A stretch of 64,000 bases of DNA from Actinomycetospora lutea (GTDB lineage Bacteria; Actinomycetota; Actinomycetes; Mycobacteriales; Pseudonocardiaceae): assembly GCF_028737205.1 (NCBI RefSeq), contig NZ_JAQZAL010000017.1, forward strand, positions 62,001 to 126,000, written 5' to 3'. The position numbers were made by a program, and so were the translations under genes. Shown in pieces: positions 18,811 to 29,970 of the stretch. The notes below the pieces were generated by a model. That model had not been told where the DNA came from. It saw nothing but the letters and a program-made list of their open reading frames with translations, and made no database searches. The stretch's first letter is position 1; each line of letters begins with the position of its first letter.

Positions 18811-19553
18811 CCGCGCCGGGCCACGACGAGGACGCGGACCACGACGCGCGGCGCGCCGAGCTCGCCGACGCCCTGGCCGCCGTGCGCGAGCGCGTCGCCG
18901 ACGCCGCCCGGGCCGCCGGCCGCGACCCCGCCGAGGTGGGTCTGCTCGCGGTGACCAAGACCTGGCCCGCGTCCGACGTCGCGCTGCTCACCGATCTCGG
19001 CCTCGCGGCGTTCGGGGAGAACAAGGAGCAGGAGGGGGCGGCCAAGGCCGCCGAGCTCGCCGCCCTGCGCCCCGACGCCCCGGTCCGCTGGCACGTCGTG
19101 GGCCGGCTGCAGCGCAACAAGGCCCGCAGCCTCGTGCGGTGGGCGCACGCCGTCGACTCGGTCGACTCGCCCCGGCTCGTCGACGCCCTCGAGAGCGCGG
19201 CGGCGAAGGCCGTGGACGCCGGCGAGCGCGTCGACCCGCTCGAGGTGCTCGTCCAGATCAGCGTCGACGGCGACCCCGACCGCGGCGGCGCGCCCGTCGC
19301 CGAGGTGCCCGGGCTCGCCGATCGCGTGGCGGGCTCCGCCCACCTGCACCTCGGCGGCGTGATGGCGGTGGCGCCGCAGGGGATCGCGCCGGCCGAGGCC
19401 TTCGCCACGGTGTGGGAGCTCGCGCAACGGGTACGCGCGGCGCACCCGCGCGCCACGACACTGTCGGCGGGGATGTCGGGGGATCTCGAGGACGCGGTCG
19501 CGTACGGGTCGACGTGCGTGCGTGTCGGAACGGCGCTGCTCGGCCGACGGTAG
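18807..19553 (+). CDS. YggS-family pyridoxal phosphate homeostasis protein
   Basis: Alanine-racemase-like TIM-barrel fold protein without the second domain, 248 residues. The PLP lysine lies in LLAVTKTWPASDV; FGENKEQEGAAKAAEL, WHVVGRLQRNKAR, VDSVDSPRLVDAL, LGGVMAV and SAGMSGDLEDAVAYGSTCVRVGTALLG match the family. It binds PLP without known catalysis and buffers vitamin B6. GTG 18807 overlaps the pgeF stop by GTGA. This is the standard position in actinobacterial dcw clusters. Confidence 0.92.
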   Translation: MTAPGHDEDADHDARRAELADALAAVRERVADAARAAGRDPAEVGLLAVTKTWPASDVALLTDLGLAAFGENKEQEGAAKAAELAALRPDAPVRWHVVGRLQRNKARSLVRWAHAVDSVDSPRLVDALESAAAKAVDAGERVDPLEVLVQISVDGDPDRGGAPVAEVPGLADRVAGSAHLHLGGVMAVAPQGIAPAEAFATVWELAQRVRAAHPRATTLSAGMSGDLEDAVAYGSTCVRVGTALLGRR

Positions 19554-19554
19554 C

Positions 19555-19593
19555 TAGCGTTCCGTGTGAGTGAACGACACGGATGTGACTCAC
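19555..19593 (+). promoter_or_regulatory. sepF promoter with inverted repeat at the start site
   Basis: TAGCGT (19555-19560), just after the yggS stop, fits a -10 box. GTGAGT (19566) and ACTCAC (19588) form a 6-bp perfect inverted repeat around 16 nt that includes GACAC, so the likely transcription start sits inside an operator-like site. The sepF start is 44 bp further on. Confidence 0.4.
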
Positions 19594-19636
19594 CGCGTTG
19601 GGGCGCGAGGGGTCTCGTCGGACAGGGGAGACGGCC

Positions 19637-20557
<921 letters not shown>

Positions 20558-21073
20558 CGGCCGGCGCCGCCCCGGCGCGGTTCGTTCAGGAGATATCCGC
20601 TACGTTCTGCGCCCCGTGGGTGCTCGGTGGCTCACGGGTGCGGCCCGGCGGGCGATGGACGTCACGACGGTCGTCGAGAGTGATCGTCACGGGTCCGGAC
20701 GGTTCGCTGCGCGGCCGAACGGGCGACGACGGGAGCGGCGCGCCGGATGGGCACTCCCGTGCGCCGAGCGTGTCCTCCCCGCTACCCGGAGCCCGGCCAG
20801 CCCGGGAACCGGTCCTGTCACCGCATGTAGAGGGTCACGGATCGTCACGACCCGACCGGCGGATCGCCGTCCGGCTCCGGAATCGGTAGGTCTGTGGGTT
20901 TTCGCGGGCCTGTTCGTGGCGCTGCGTCACCATTCGGGCGGTGAGGGGAGCGCGTCACTGGACCCGTCCATTATGGTTCTGGCGCTCGCAGAGGTCATAC
21001 TCTGCGAGTGGCGGAGCTCGAAGAGCCCGAGGTACCTGGGGTTCCGCAGCCGAGGAGTGCTTGAGGAGATCCG
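20558..21073. other. sepF-wag31 intergenic region, yggT missing
   Basis: This 516-bp gap has no hydrophobic ORF; the open frames lack membrane segments and look like shadows. In mycobacteria and streptomycetes a yggT gene of about 100 codons lies here. Only a CTCGCAGAG inverted repeat near the wag31 end and scattered promoter-like hexamers (TACGTT near 20600) can be named. Confidence 0.6.
20985..21008. promoter_or_regulatory. Perfect 9-bp inverted repeat upstream of wag31
   Basis: CTCGCAGAG and CTCTGCGAG flank GTCATA, 66 bp before the wag31 start. CATACT inside it could be a -10 box, so it is either an operator over the promoter or a 5' UTR hairpin. Confidence 0.5.
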
Positions 21074-22009
21074 ATGCCGCTGACCCCCGCCGACGTTCAC
21101 AACGTCGCGTTCAGCAAGCCACCGATCGGGAAACGGGGCTACAACGAGGACGAGGTCGACGCCTTCCTCGACCTCGTCGAGGCCGAGCTGGGCCGGCTGC
21201 TGGAGGAGAACAACGACCTCCGCGAGCAGGTGGAGCAGCTCGAGCAGCAGCTCTCGTCGGCGCACGCCGACCTCGATGACGCGCGCAGCAAGGCCGGCGC
21301 GGCGCAGAACGCGGGCTCCGGCCCGCAGACCCAGGTCTCGGCCCCGCCGCCGAGCCGCCCGGTCGAGGACGCTCCCCGCACCGTCCAGCAGCCGATGCCG
21401 CCGCAGCAGCCCCAGCAGCCGCCCATGCCGGCCCAGACGCAGCAGGCCGTCGTGCCGCCGCCGTTCGGGATGTCGGAGCAGGGTCAGGGCGGCGGCGGTG
21501 GCGACCACCACGTGCAGGCCGCCAAGGTCCTCGGGCTCGCCCAGGAGATGGCCGACCGGCTCACCGCCGAGGCCAAGTCCGAGGCGGACGGGATGCTCGC
21601 CGACGCGCGCACCAAGTCCGAGCAGCTCCTCTCCGAGGCGCGCACCAAGTCGGACAGCATGGTCAACGAGGCGCGCACCCGCGCCGAGACGATGCTGAAC
21701 GACGCGCGCACCCGCGCCGAGACGCTCGAGCGCCAGGCGCGCGACAAGGCCTCGACCCTCGAGCGCGACGCGCAGCGCAAGCACAACGAGACGATCAGCC
21801 TCATCGAGCAGCAGAAGGGCGGGCTCGAGAAGAAGATCGACGAGCTGCGCACCTTCGAGCGCGAGTACCGGACCCGGCTGAAGACGTACCTCGAGTCGCA
21901 GCTCCGCGACCTGGACGGACGTGGCTCGGCCGCGCCGGACAACGGTCGCAACGGCTCCGGCGGGTACGCCACCAGCGGCTACGGCTCGCGCGCCGAAGCC
22001 GGCAGCTGA
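21074..22009 (+). CDS. wag31: Polar growth protein Wag31 (DivIVA)
   Basis: Coiled-coil scaffold that marks cell poles and directs tip growth. The N-terminal DivIVA domain is clear: [33 protein letters not shown], with the membrane-binding loop, then coiled coil [21 protein letters not shown]-type heptads. A Pro/Gln-rich linker (about 95-145) precedes a second long coiled coil with [19 protein letters not shown]-type 11-residue repeats (about 160-260). Total 311 residues. ATG 21074 follows GAGGAG. It is followed by a strong terminator. Confidence 0.96.
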   Translation: MPLTPADVHNVAFSKPPIGKRGYNEDEVDAFLDLVEAELGRLLEENNDLREQVEQLEQQLSSAHADLDDARSKAGAAQNAGSGPQTQVSAPPPSRPVEDAPRTVQQPMPPQQPQQPPMPAQTQQAVVPPPFGMSEQGQGGGGGDHHVQAAKVLGLAQEMADRLTAEAKSEADGMLADARTKSEQLLSEARTKSDSMVNEARTRAETMLNDARTRAETLERQARDKASTLERDAQRKHNETISLIEQQKGGLEKKIDELRTFEREYRTRLKTYLESQLRDLDGRGSAAPDNGRNGSGGYATSGYGSRAEAGS

Positions 22010-22021
22010 CGGACGCCGCGC

Positions 22022-22052
22022 AGCCCGCTCCTGCCTGACGGCGGAGCGGGCT
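22022..22052 (+). terminator. Hairpin terminator after wag31
   Basis: A perfect 10-bp stem (AGCCCGCTCC / GGAGCGGGCT) with an 11-nt loop lies 13 bp after the wag31 stop. No T-run, as is common in high-GC actinobacteria. Confidence 0.65.
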
Positions 22053-22078
22053 CGTGGCCCTGATCGGGGGTCCGACCG

Positions 22079-23452
22079 TTGCTGCTCCTCGTCCTGCTCT
22101 GCGTGCTGATCGCCTTCGGGCTCCTGGCCGTTGCGGTGGTCACCTCGGTGGCCACCTGGGCCTGGGGCTCGGTGATCGCCAGCCTGCTGGCCGCCGCGCT
22201 CCTCGTCGCCGACGTCGTCCGACGACGCCGGCGGGAGCGTGCGGGCCGCCAGGCCGCCGCCCCGGCGGCGTCCGGGTCCTCCGGGCCGATCGCGTCGAGC
22301 TCGTCGCCCTCCGGGATCGCCCCGGGCGTGCACTCCTCGGGCCCGGGACAGGGCTCCCCGGAGGCGGCGTCGACGTCGGTCACCGCAGGATCCGCGCCGC
22401 CCGCGGGTGGCCCGGGGGCACCGGGACACCAGGGTCAGCAGGTCCCCGGTGGTCCGCCGCCCGGACAGGGTCCGGGCGCGAACGCCGAGACGGCGGTCGC
22501 CGGCGGTCGGCGCGGAGCCGACGGTCAGCCCGGGCCCGACGGCCAGTACGGCCCCGACGGACAGCGTGGGCCGGACGGGCAGCACGGCCCCGACGGTCAG
22601 GGTGATCGCCACGGCGACCGCTCCGGTGGCGCCGCGGCCGGTGGCGCGGCCGCTCTCGGCGCAGCCGGTCTCGCGGCCGGCGCCGCGGCCTCCCGACCCT
22701 CCGGACCTCCCGCGGCCGGTGGGCCGTCGGGTGGGCCGGCCGGATCCTCGGCGGGCTCCCGGTGGGCGACCACCACCGCCCGACCCGGCGCCGAACCCTC
22801 CCGCGTGGCCGGCGCGCCCCAGGGCTCGCGTCTGCTCGGGATGCTGCCGATGCCGGGCACGCCGGCGGAGGCCCGTCTCGGCGGCGGCGCCGCGGGCGCG
22901 CCGCCCGCGCCCACCGGTGCCCCGCCCGCGGGACGCCCCGGGGGCGAGGGCGGCGACGACGCGGCCACCACCCGCATCGACATGAACGACATCTCCCGGA
23001 TGCGCCACCAGGGCTCCGCGCAGCAGGGCCCCGGCGACGCCGCCGCGAACGGGACACCGGGCCGGCCCCCGCAGGGCGCGCCCGGGCAGCCCCCGCCCGG
23101 AGTGCCCCCGGTGGGCGCACCCCCGGCCGGTCAGGGTCCGGGTGGACCCCCGCCCGGCCGCCCTCCCGGAGGACCGCCCCCCGGCGCCCCGCCGCCCCCG
23201 CCGCCGGCCGCGCAGCCGGAGGAGGAGGCCGTCGACGACGCCACCCGCCAGGCGGTGGTCGGCCTCGACGACGAGGTCCTCGTCATCGACGAGGAGCCGT
23301 TGTTCCACCTCGGGCGGTGCAGCTACCTCTACGGCCGCGAGGTGATCCCGCTGCCCGTCGGCGAGGCCGTCGATCTCGGGTTCACGGGCTGCTCCTGGTG
23401 CACGCCGGTCGCGGCGCTCACCGGGGCGCAGAGCGCGGACAGCCGCCGCTGA
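22079..23452 (+). CDS. Membrane protein with collagen-like tract and Cys-rich tail
   Basis: 457 residues. Two N-terminal spans (LLLVLLCVLIAFGLLAVAVV and WGSVIASLLAAALLVADVV) precede a long Gly/Pro/Ala-rich disordered region. Residues 146-175 are ten perfect Gly-X-Y triplets (GAD GQP GPD GQY, then GPD/GQX). The C-terminus DEVLVIDEEPLFHLGRC...GFTGCSWC carries His-x3-Cys and Cys-x2-Cys, possibly metal-binding. TTG 22079 with GGGGG upstream seems the start. Mycobacteria also keep a small membrane protein (Rv2144c) after wag31; homology is a guess from position. Function unknown. Confidence 0.75.
   Translation: MLLLVLLCVLIAFGLLAVAVVTSVATWAWGSVIASLLAAALLVADVVRRRRRERAGRQAAAPAASGSSGPIASSSSPSGIAPGVHSSGPGQGSPEAASTSVTAGSAPPAGGPGAPGHQGQQVPGGPPPGQGPGANAETAVAGGRRGADGQPGPDGQYGPDGQRGPDGQHGPDGQGDRHGDRSGGAAAGGAAALGAAGLAAGAAASRPSGPPAAGGPSGGPAGSSAGSRWATTTARPGAEPSRVAGAPQGSRLLGMLPMPGTPAEARLGGGAAGAPPAPTGAPPAGRPGGEGGDDAATTRIDMNDISRMRHQGSAQQGPGDAAANGTPGRPPQGAPGQPPPGVPPVGAPPAGQGPGGPPPGRPPGGPPPGAPPPPPPAAQPEEEAVDDATRQAVVGLDDEVLVIDEEPLFHLGRCSYLYGREVIPLPVGEAVDLGFTGCSWCTPVAALTGAQSADSRR
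22514..22603 (+). repeat. Collagen-like Gly-X-Y tract (18-nt units)
   Basis: Ten Gly-X-Y triplets, mostly alternating GPD and GQX (X = P, Y, R, H, G), encoded by degenerate 18-nt units GGCCCCGACGGNCAG plus a variable codon. Confidence 0.7.
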
Positions 23453-23534
23453 CCCCGCGCCCGTCCGCGTCGAACGGGCGGTGAACCGCCTCTCAGACCG
23501 GAGATCCCGGGCGGTTCCGGGCGTCTCCGCTCGC

Positions 23535-23570
23535 TAGGGTCGTCCCCTCCACCAGGGGAGGGGGGACGAC
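23535..23570 (+). promoter_or_regulatory. Promoter and inverted repeat before the antiporter gene
   Basis: TAGGGT (23535-23540) is a likely -10 box. GTCGTCCCC (23539-23547) and GGGGACGAC (23562-23570) form a perfect 9-bp inverted repeat that ends 2 nt before ATG 23573 and covers the GGGGAGGGGGG ribosome site. A smaller CCCCT-5-AGGGG hairpin is nested inside. It could be an operator or an RBS-masking hairpin. Confidence 0.45.
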
Positions 23571-23572
23571 GC

Positions 23573-25123
23573 ATGGACCAACTGCCCTTCCTGCTCGGGA
23601 TCGGCGCGGCCGTCGTGCTCGTCTCGGTCCTCGCCGTGCGCGTGTCGACGCGGGTCGGGCTGCCCTCGCTGCTGATCTACCTCGGGATCGGGGTGGCGCT
23701 GGGGGAGTCGGGGCTCGGCATCCGCTTCGACGACGCCGGGCTCACCCAGGCGCTCGGCGTCGCCGCCCTGGTCCTCATCCTCGCCGACGGCGGGCTCTCC
23801 ACCCGGTGGACCACGGTGCGGCCCGCGCTCGGTCTCGGGATCGCCCTCTCCACGGTCGCGGTCGCCGTGAGCATCGGCGTCACCGGCCTCGCGCTCTGGG
23901 CGCTGCTCGATCTCGACCTGCGCGTCGCGTTCCTCTGGGGCGCGGTGCTGTCGTCCACCGACGCCGCCGCCGTGTTCAGCGTGCTGCGCAACCTCGGCCT
24001 GAGCGGGCGGCTGGTCGGCTCGCTCGAGCTGGAGTCCGGGCTCAACGACGCCCCGGTGTTCCTCGCCGTCGTGATCCTCTCGTCGACCGCGGCCCTGAGC
24101 TGGGTGGACCCGCTGCTGGTGATCTACGAGCTCCTCGTCGGCGGCCTGCTCGGGGCCGCGCTCGGCCGTGTCGGCGCGCTCGGCCTGCGCCGCGCCGCCC
24201 TGCCCGCGACCGGGCTCTACCCGCTGGCGACGCTCGCGGTCTGCATCCTCGCCTTCGCCTCCGGGCAGCTGCTGCACGCCTCGGGCCTGCTCGCGACCTA
24301 CGTCGCCGCGCTCGTGCTCGGCAACTCCACGCTGCCCCACCGCGAGGGCTCCCGGTCGTTCGCCGAGGGCCTCGGGTGGCTGGCCCAGATCGGGCTCTTC
24401 GTGCTCCTCGGGCTCTACGTGTCGCCCCAGCGCCTCACCGACGCCGTCGTGCCGGCCCTCATCGCCGGCGCCGTCCTGCTCTTCGCCGCCCGGCCGCTGT
24501 CGGTGGCCGCGGCCGCGATCGGGTTCCGGGTGCCCTGGCGCGAGCAGGTCTTCCTGTCGTGGGCGGGCCTGCGCGGTGCCGTGCCCATCGTGCTCGCACT
24601 GATCCCGCTGACCTCGGGCCTGCCGGGCGCGCGGGCGCTCGTCGACGCGGTGTTCGTGCTCGTCGTGGTGCTCGTGCTGGTCCAGGGCACGACGCTGCCG
24701 TTCGTGGCCCGCCGGCTCGGGCTCGCCGGGGACTCGCGGGTCGAGCAGATCGAGGTCGACGCCGCGCCCCTGGACACGCTGCGCGCCGACCTCCTGCAGA
24801 TGACCGTCCCCATCGGCTCGCGGATGCACGGCGTCTACGTCCGCGAGCTGCGCCTGCCCGAGGGCTCCGGGCTCAGCCTCGTCGTCCGCGACGGGACGAG
24901 CTTCACCCCGCAGGGCGAGAGCCGGATCCAGGAGGGCGACCAGCTGCTCGTCGTCACCACCGAGACCGCCCGCGACGCCGCCGAGGAACGGCTGCGCTCG
25001 GTCGACCGCTCCGGGCGCCTGGCCCGCTGGCGCGGCGACACCGGCGGCACCCCGTCGCTGCGTTCCGGCGATCGCGGCACCCCGCCGAGGGACGGGACCG
25101 GCCCTGGGACGATGGGACGGTGA
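23573..25123 (+). CDS. K+/H+ antiporter, CPA1 type with RCK C-terminal domain
   Basis: 516 residues. About twelve membrane spans with the CPA signature [46 protein letters not shown], then [18 protein letters not shown] near the end. The cytoplasmic tail (about 395-475), with [21 protein letters not shown] and [10 protein letters not shown], is a TrkA-C/RCK regulatory domain. This layout matches the CvrA/NhaP2 (YcgO) potassium/proton antiporters used in ion and pH homeostasis. ATG 23573 lies just after an inverted repeat. The stop overlaps lspA (GTGA). Confidence 0.85.
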   Translation: MDQLPFLLGIGAAVVLVSVLAVRVSTRVGLPSLLIYLGIGVALGESGLGIRFDDAGLTQALGVAALVLILADGGLSTRWTTVRPALGLGIALSTVAVAVSIGVTGLALWALLDLDLRVAFLWGAVLSSTDAAAVFSVLRNLGLSGRLVGSLELESGLNDAPVFLAVVILSSTAALSWVDPLLVIYELLVGGLLGAALGRVGALGLRRAALPATGLYPLATLAVCILAFASGQLLHASGLLATYVAALVLGNSTLPHREGSRSFAEGLGWLAQIGLFVLLGLYVSPQRLTDAVVPALIAGAVLLFAARPLSVAAAAIGFRVPWREQVFLSWAGLRGAVPIVLALIPLTSGLPGARALVDAVFVLVVVLVLVQGTTLPFVARRLGLAGDSRVEQIEVDAAPLDTLRADLLQMTVPIGSRMHGVYVRELRLPEGSGLSLVVRDGTSFTPQGESRIQEGDQLLVVTTETARDAAEERLRSVDRSGRLARWRGDTGGTPSLRSGDRGTPPRDGTGPGTMGR

Positions 25124-25707
25124 GCAGCGCACCCACCGAGCCCGACAGCGCCCCCGAGGCGCCCGGGGACCGCCCGCCCAAGCGCATCGGGATGCTGGTG
25201 GCCATCGCGGTGGCGATCGTGCTCCTCGACCTCGTCACCAAGATCGTCATGGTGTCGTGGCTGGCCGACGGCGAGCGGGTGCCGCTGATCGGCGACCTGG
25301 TGTCGTTCACGCTCATCCGCAACCCGGGCGCGGCGTTCTCCTTCGCCACCGGCATGACCTGGGTGCTGACGCTGGTGGCGCTCGCCGTCGTCATCGGGAT
25401 CGCCCGCTTCGCCCGCCGCCTGCGCTCGAAGGGCTGGGCGCTCGCGCTGGGCCTCGTGCTCGGCGGGGCGCTCGGCAACCTCGTCGACCGGTTCTTCCGG
25501 GGGCCCGGCCCGCTGCAGGGCCACGTCGTCGACTTCGTGTCGGTCGGCTGGTTCCCGGTGTTCAACGTGGCCGACTCGGCGATCACGATCGGCGGCGCGC
25601 TGCTCGTGCTCCTGGCGCTGCTGGGCCGGGACCTCGACGGCACGCGCGCCGGGGCGAGCACCGAGGACACCGAGGGCCCCGAGGGCACCGAGAAGGACGC
25701 GGCATGA
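25120..25707 (+). CDS. lspA: Lipoprotein signal peptidase LspA
   Basis: Aspartic membrane protease that removes the signal peptide from prolipoproteins; 195 residues with four spans. Conserved [33 protein letters not shown] and [12 protein letters not shown] are present, including the two catalytic Asp residues (in NLVDR and VADS). GTG 25120 overlaps the antiporter stop. The acidic tail ([14 protein letters not shown]) is nonconserved. It overlaps the pseudouridine synthase gene (ATGA). The window encodes at least one substrate, the lipoprotein at 61099. Confidence 0.96.
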   Translation: MSSAPTEPDSAPEAPGDRPPKRIGMLVAIAVAIVLLDLVTKIVMVSWLADGERVPLIGDLVSFTLIRNPGAAFSFATGMTWVLTLVALAVVIGIARFARRLRSKGWALALGLVLGGALGNLVDRFFRGPGPLQGHVVDFVSVGWFPVFNVADSAITIGGALLVLLALLGRDLDGTRAGASTEDTEGPEGTEKDAA

Positions 25708-26633
25708 GCCTGCGCACGCTGCCCGTGCCTGACGGGCTCGACGGGATGCGCCTGGACGCCGGTCTCGCGCGGATGCTGGGACTCTCGCGGACCGTCGTCG
25801 CCGAGCTCGCCGCCGACGGCGCGGTCCGCCTCGACGGGTCGACGGCAGGCAAGTCCGACCGGCTCGTGGCCGGCGCCTGGCTCGAGGTCGAGCTGCCCGA
25901 GCCCGCCGAGGCGACGCCGGTCGTCACCGCCGAGGCCGTCGAGGGCCTGGTGGTGCTGCACGAGGACGACGAGATCGTCGTCGTCGACAAGCCCGTGGGC
26001 GTCGCCGTGCACCCGAGCCCCGGCTGGTCGGGCCCCACCGTCGTCGCCGGGCTGGCCGCGCTGGGCATCCGCATCGCCACCGGCGGCGCCGCCGAGCGCC
26101 AGGGCGTGGTGCACCGCCTCGACGCCGGCACCACCGGGGTGATGGTGGTCGCGAAGTCCGAGCGCGCCTACTCGGTGCTCAAGCAGGCGTTCCGCGAGCG
26201 CACCGTCGCCAAGGTCTACCTGGCCGTCGTGCAGGGCCACCCCGACCCGAGCGAGGGCACGATCGACGCCCCCATCGACCGCCACCCCAAGCAGGACTGG
26301 AAGTTCGCGGTGGTCACCGACGGGCGGCCCAGCGTCACCCACTACCGCACGCTCGAGGCGTTCCGCGCCGCGTCGCTGCTCGAGGTGGAGCTCGAGACCG
26401 GGCGCACCCACCAGATCCGCGTGCACTTCTCCGCGGTGCGCCACCCGTGCGTCGGCGACATCACCTACGGCGCCGACCCGGTGCTCGCCCGCACGCTCGG
26501 GCTGACCCGGCAGTGGCTCCACGCCCACCGCCTCGGCTTCCACCACCCCGCCGACGGGCGCTGGGTGGAGTTCGTGAGCGAGCCGCCGGCCGACCTCGCG
26601 CAGGCCCTCGACACGCTGCGGGCGGCGAGCTGA
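25704..26633 (+). CDS. RluA/RluD-family pseudouridine synthase
   Basis: 309 residues: an N-terminal S4 RNA-binding domain (about 15-75), then the catalytic domain with [15 protein letters not shown], the [16 protein letters not shown] motif holding the catalytic Asp, [25 protein letters not shown] and [10 protein letters not shown]. Enzymes of this type isomerise uridines in 23S rRNA (RluD: 1911/1915/1917), but the exact target cannot be read from sequence. It follows lspA as in mycobacteria. The stop shares bases with the CTG start of the next gene. Confidence 0.93.
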   Translation: MSLRTLPVPDGLDGMRLDAGLARMLGLSRTVVAELAADGAVRLDGSTAGKSDRLVAGAWLEVELPEPAEATPVVTAEAVEGLVVLHEDDEIVVVDKPVGVAVHPSPGWSGPTVVAGLAALGIRIATGGAAERQGVVHRLDAGTTGVMVVAKSERAYSVLKQAFRERTVAKVYLAVVQGHPDPSEGTIDAPIDRHPKQDWKFAVVTDGRPSVTHYRTLEAFRAASLLEVELETGRTHQIRVHFSAVRHPCVGDITYGADPVLARTLGLTRQWLHAHRLGFHHPADGRWVEFVSEPPADLAQALDTLRAAS

Positions 26634-27361
26634 GCAGGCCGGAGGACGACCCGGAGCCCGACGAGGACGACGACGGGCCCCGTCCGCGCTGGCCCACCGT
26701 CGCGATCGTCCTCGCCGTCCTCCTCGTCGTCACGCTGGTCACGGCCTGGGTGGCCGGCGCCGGACGCGGTCCGGGCACCGGCGGCGTCCCCGGGAGCACC
26801 GACGCGACGCGTCTCGGGCCGGCGGCGGGGGAGACCGTCGCGGGCTACCTCGAGCGCACGCACGCGGTCCCGCCCGGGCCCGCGGGTCCGCGGCCGACGC
26901 TGGTGACCTTCGCCGCGGAGCAGGACGTCGCCCGGGCCGCGGCGCTGGTGGACGGCACGACCCCGCGCCAGGCGGTGTTCCGGGTGCCGCTGCCACGGGT
27001 GCAGACCGCCCTGCGCACGGTGACCCTGGGACCGGTCGCCCCGGGGGAGGCACTGCGCCTGGCCGAGGCGCAGGCGGCCAACCGGGCGGGCGAGCAGGCC
27101 CGCACCACCACGGGACGGCCCGCGGCCATCGCGGCCACCGAGTCGGCCCGGCTCGCCGCGGGGTGCGCGTGCGTGCTCGCGGTGGTCGTGGACGCCGACC
27201 CCGCGCTCGCCCCCGCGCTGGCCGCCCGGCCCGGTGTCCGCGCGGTGGAGGTGGCGCCCGCGGACGCCCGCCCCGCCGCGCTCGCGGTGTCGCCGCTGCT
27301 GCCCGAGCAGACGCAGACCGTCGGTCCCGTGCCGGACGACGGGCCCGTCCCCCCGCCGTAG
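26630..27361 (+). CDS. Unknown single-span membrane protein, probable CTG start
   Basis: Not recognised. If it starts at CTG 26630, overlapping the previous stop as CTGA, it has 243 residues: an acidic cytoplasmic N-terminus ([15 protein letters not shown]), one span ([19 protein letters not shown]), then an Ala/Arg-rich exterior domain ([38 protein letters not shown], a CAC pair, a Pro-rich tail). No ATG, GTG or TTG exists in frame between the gene overlap and the membrane span; the first GTG lies inside the span. Good codon bias supports a real gene. Confidence 0.65.
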   Translation: MSRPEDDPEPDEDDDGPRPRWPTVAIVLAVLLVVTLVTAWVAGAGRGPGTGGVPGSTDATRLGPAAGETVAGYLERTHAVPPGPAGPRPTLVTFAAEQDVARAAALVDGTTPRQAVFRVPLPRVQTALRTVTLGPVAPGEALRLAEAQAANRAGEQARTTTGRPAAIAATESARLAAGCACVLAVVVDADPALAPALAARPGVRAVEVAPADARPAALAVSPLLPEQTQTVGPVPDDGPVPPP

Positions 27362-27394
27362 CGCGCTCGTGACCGAGCCGACAGGTCACGGCGC
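27361..27394 (+). terminator. Weak hairpin after 27361
   Basis: GTGACC (27367) and GGTCAC (27382) with GC-rich flanks form a short imperfect stem right after the stop codon. The 164-bp gap to ndh otherwise shows nothing clear. Confidence 0.3.
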
Positions 27395-27525
27395 GGGGTC
27401 GGCCCCACGGGCACGGCGTGGGGGAGGACGATGGCGGGTAGAGCGGTGAGGAGCCGCCCGTCGGCGGGGCCCTGAATCGTCACGGCCAGCACCGACGACT
27501 CGGATGCGAGAGGAGTGCGGGCACC

Positions 27526-28806
27526 ATGACCGCCGATCCGTCGTCCCGCGACGAGCCCGCGGGCACGTCGATCACGGACGCCGACCCGCGGCCGCACGTC
27601 GTCGTCCTCGGCGCCGGCTTCGCCGGCCTCTCCGCCGTGCGTGCCCTGCGCAAGGCCCCGGTGCGGGTCACCCTCGTCGACCGGCACAGCTACAGCACGT
27701 TCCAGCCGCTGCTCTACCAGGTGGCGACGGGCGCGCTGAACCCCGGCGACATCACCTACGGCGCCCGCGGGTTCGCGGCCCACACCGGCGCGTTCTTCCG
27801 CAAGGGCGAGGTCACCACGGTCGACCCCGAGACCCGCACGGTCTCCCTCGACGTGGGCCCCGACCTGCACTACGACTACCTGGTCGTCGCCAACGGCGTC
27901 ACCACCAACTACTTCGGTGTCCCGGGGGCCGCGGAGCACGCGTTCCCGATCTACACCCGCGGCGAGGCGCTGGCCGTGCGCGACCGCATGACCGGCTACC
28001 TCGACCACATCGCCGCCACCGGCGAGGCGCGCGGCGCCTCGGTGGTCGTGGTCGGCGGCGGGGCCACCGGCGTCGAGATGGCGGGCACGCTCGCCGAGCT
28101 GCGCAACACGGTGCTGCCCAGCCGCTACCCGGAGCTGGACCCGAGCGAGGTCCACGTGGTGCTCGTGGAGATGACCGACGAGGTCCTCCCGCCGTTCGCA
28201 CCCCGGCTGCGGGAGTACGCGGCCCAGCAGCTGCGCGCCCGCGGGGTCGAGCTGCGCCTGGAGGCCGCGGTCAAGGAGGTGCGGCCCGACTCGGTGCTGC
28301 TCGCCGACGGCACCGAGCTCCCGGCCCAGATGACCGTGTGGGCCACCGGCGTCGCCGCGCACGAGCGCGTGAAGGGCTGGGGCCTGCCGCAGGGCCGGGG
28401 CGGGCGCATCGTCGTCGGCGGCGACCTGCGCGTCGCCGAGCACCCCGAGATCCTCGTCGCGGGCGACATCGGGGTCATCGAGGACGACGCGCTGCCCCAG
28501 CTCGCGCAGCCCGCGCTCCAGACCGGCCGGCACGCGGGTCGCACGATCGCGCGGCTCGTCGCGGGCGAGCCCACCGAGCGCTTCCACTACAAGGACAAGG
28601 GCACGATGGCGACGATCGGCCGGCTCTCGGCCGTCGCCGACATCGCCCACGGGCCCAAGCTCGTCGGCGTTCTCGCCTGGCTGACGTGGATGTTCGTGCA
28701 CATCTTCGCCCTGCTGGGTAACCGCAACCGCATCATGGTGTCGCTCGGGCTGGCGTTCCGGTATCTCGCGCAACGGCGCGGGGTCATGGTCGTCGGCGAC
28801 GACTGA
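27526..28806 (+). CDS. ndh: Type II NADH:quinone oxidoreductase
   Basis: Single-subunit, non-proton-pumping NADH dehydrogenase, 426 residues. FAD-binding VVVLGAGFAGLSAVRAL, the YSTFQPLLYQVATGALNPGDI region, NAD-binding [37 protein letters not shown] and the C-terminal membrane-associating helices (LVGVLAWLTWMFVHIFALLG) are all present. It feeds electrons from NADH into the quinone pool at the inner face of the membrane. ATG 27526 follows AGGAG. The malate dehydrogenase gene follows 110 bp later, a sensible metabolic neighbour. Confidence 0.94.
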   Translation: MTADPSSRDEPAGTSITDADPRPHVVVLGAGFAGLSAVRALRKAPVRVTLVDRHSYSTFQPLLYQVATGALNPGDITYGARGFAAHTGAFFRKGEVTTVDPETRTVSLDVGPDLHYDYLVVANGVTTNYFGVPGAAEHAFPIYTRGEALAVRDRMTGYLDHIAATGEARGASVVVVGGGATGVEMAGTLAELRNTVLPSRYPELDPSEVHVVLVEMTDEVLPPFAPRLREYAAQQLRARGVELRLEAAVKEVRPDSVLLADGTELPAQMTVWATGVAAHERVKGWGLPQGRGGRIVVGGDLRVAEHPEILVAGDIGVIEDDALPQLAQPALQTGRHAGRTIARLVAGEPTERFHYKDKGTMATIGRLSAVADIAHGPKLVGVLAWLTWMFVHIFALLGNRNRIMVSLGLAFRYLAQRRGVMVVGDD

Positions 28807-28853
28807 CGTCACACCCCGGACCGCGCGGCCTGGCTACGCGAGCCGGAGCGTGA

Positions 28854-29897
<1,044 letters not shown>

Positions 29898-29906
29898 CCG
29901 TCCCCC

Positions 29907-29941
29907 CCGTGCCCTCCCGTGTCCCGCGCGGGAGGGCACGG
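29907..29941 (+). terminator. Intrinsic terminator after mdh
   Basis: A 13-bp perfect stem (CCGTGCCCTCCCG and complement) with a 9-nt loop, 10 bp after the stop codon; the strongest terminator-like hairpin in the middle of the window. Confidence 0.8.
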
Positions 29942-29970
29942 TCGTGTCCGGGGGTGTCGCAACCGATCCG

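Noticed and set aside
20616-21083. 155-codon frame between sepF and wag31 as a YggT gene
   Set aside because: No two hydrophobic helices and wrong composition; YggT should be strongly hydrophobic.
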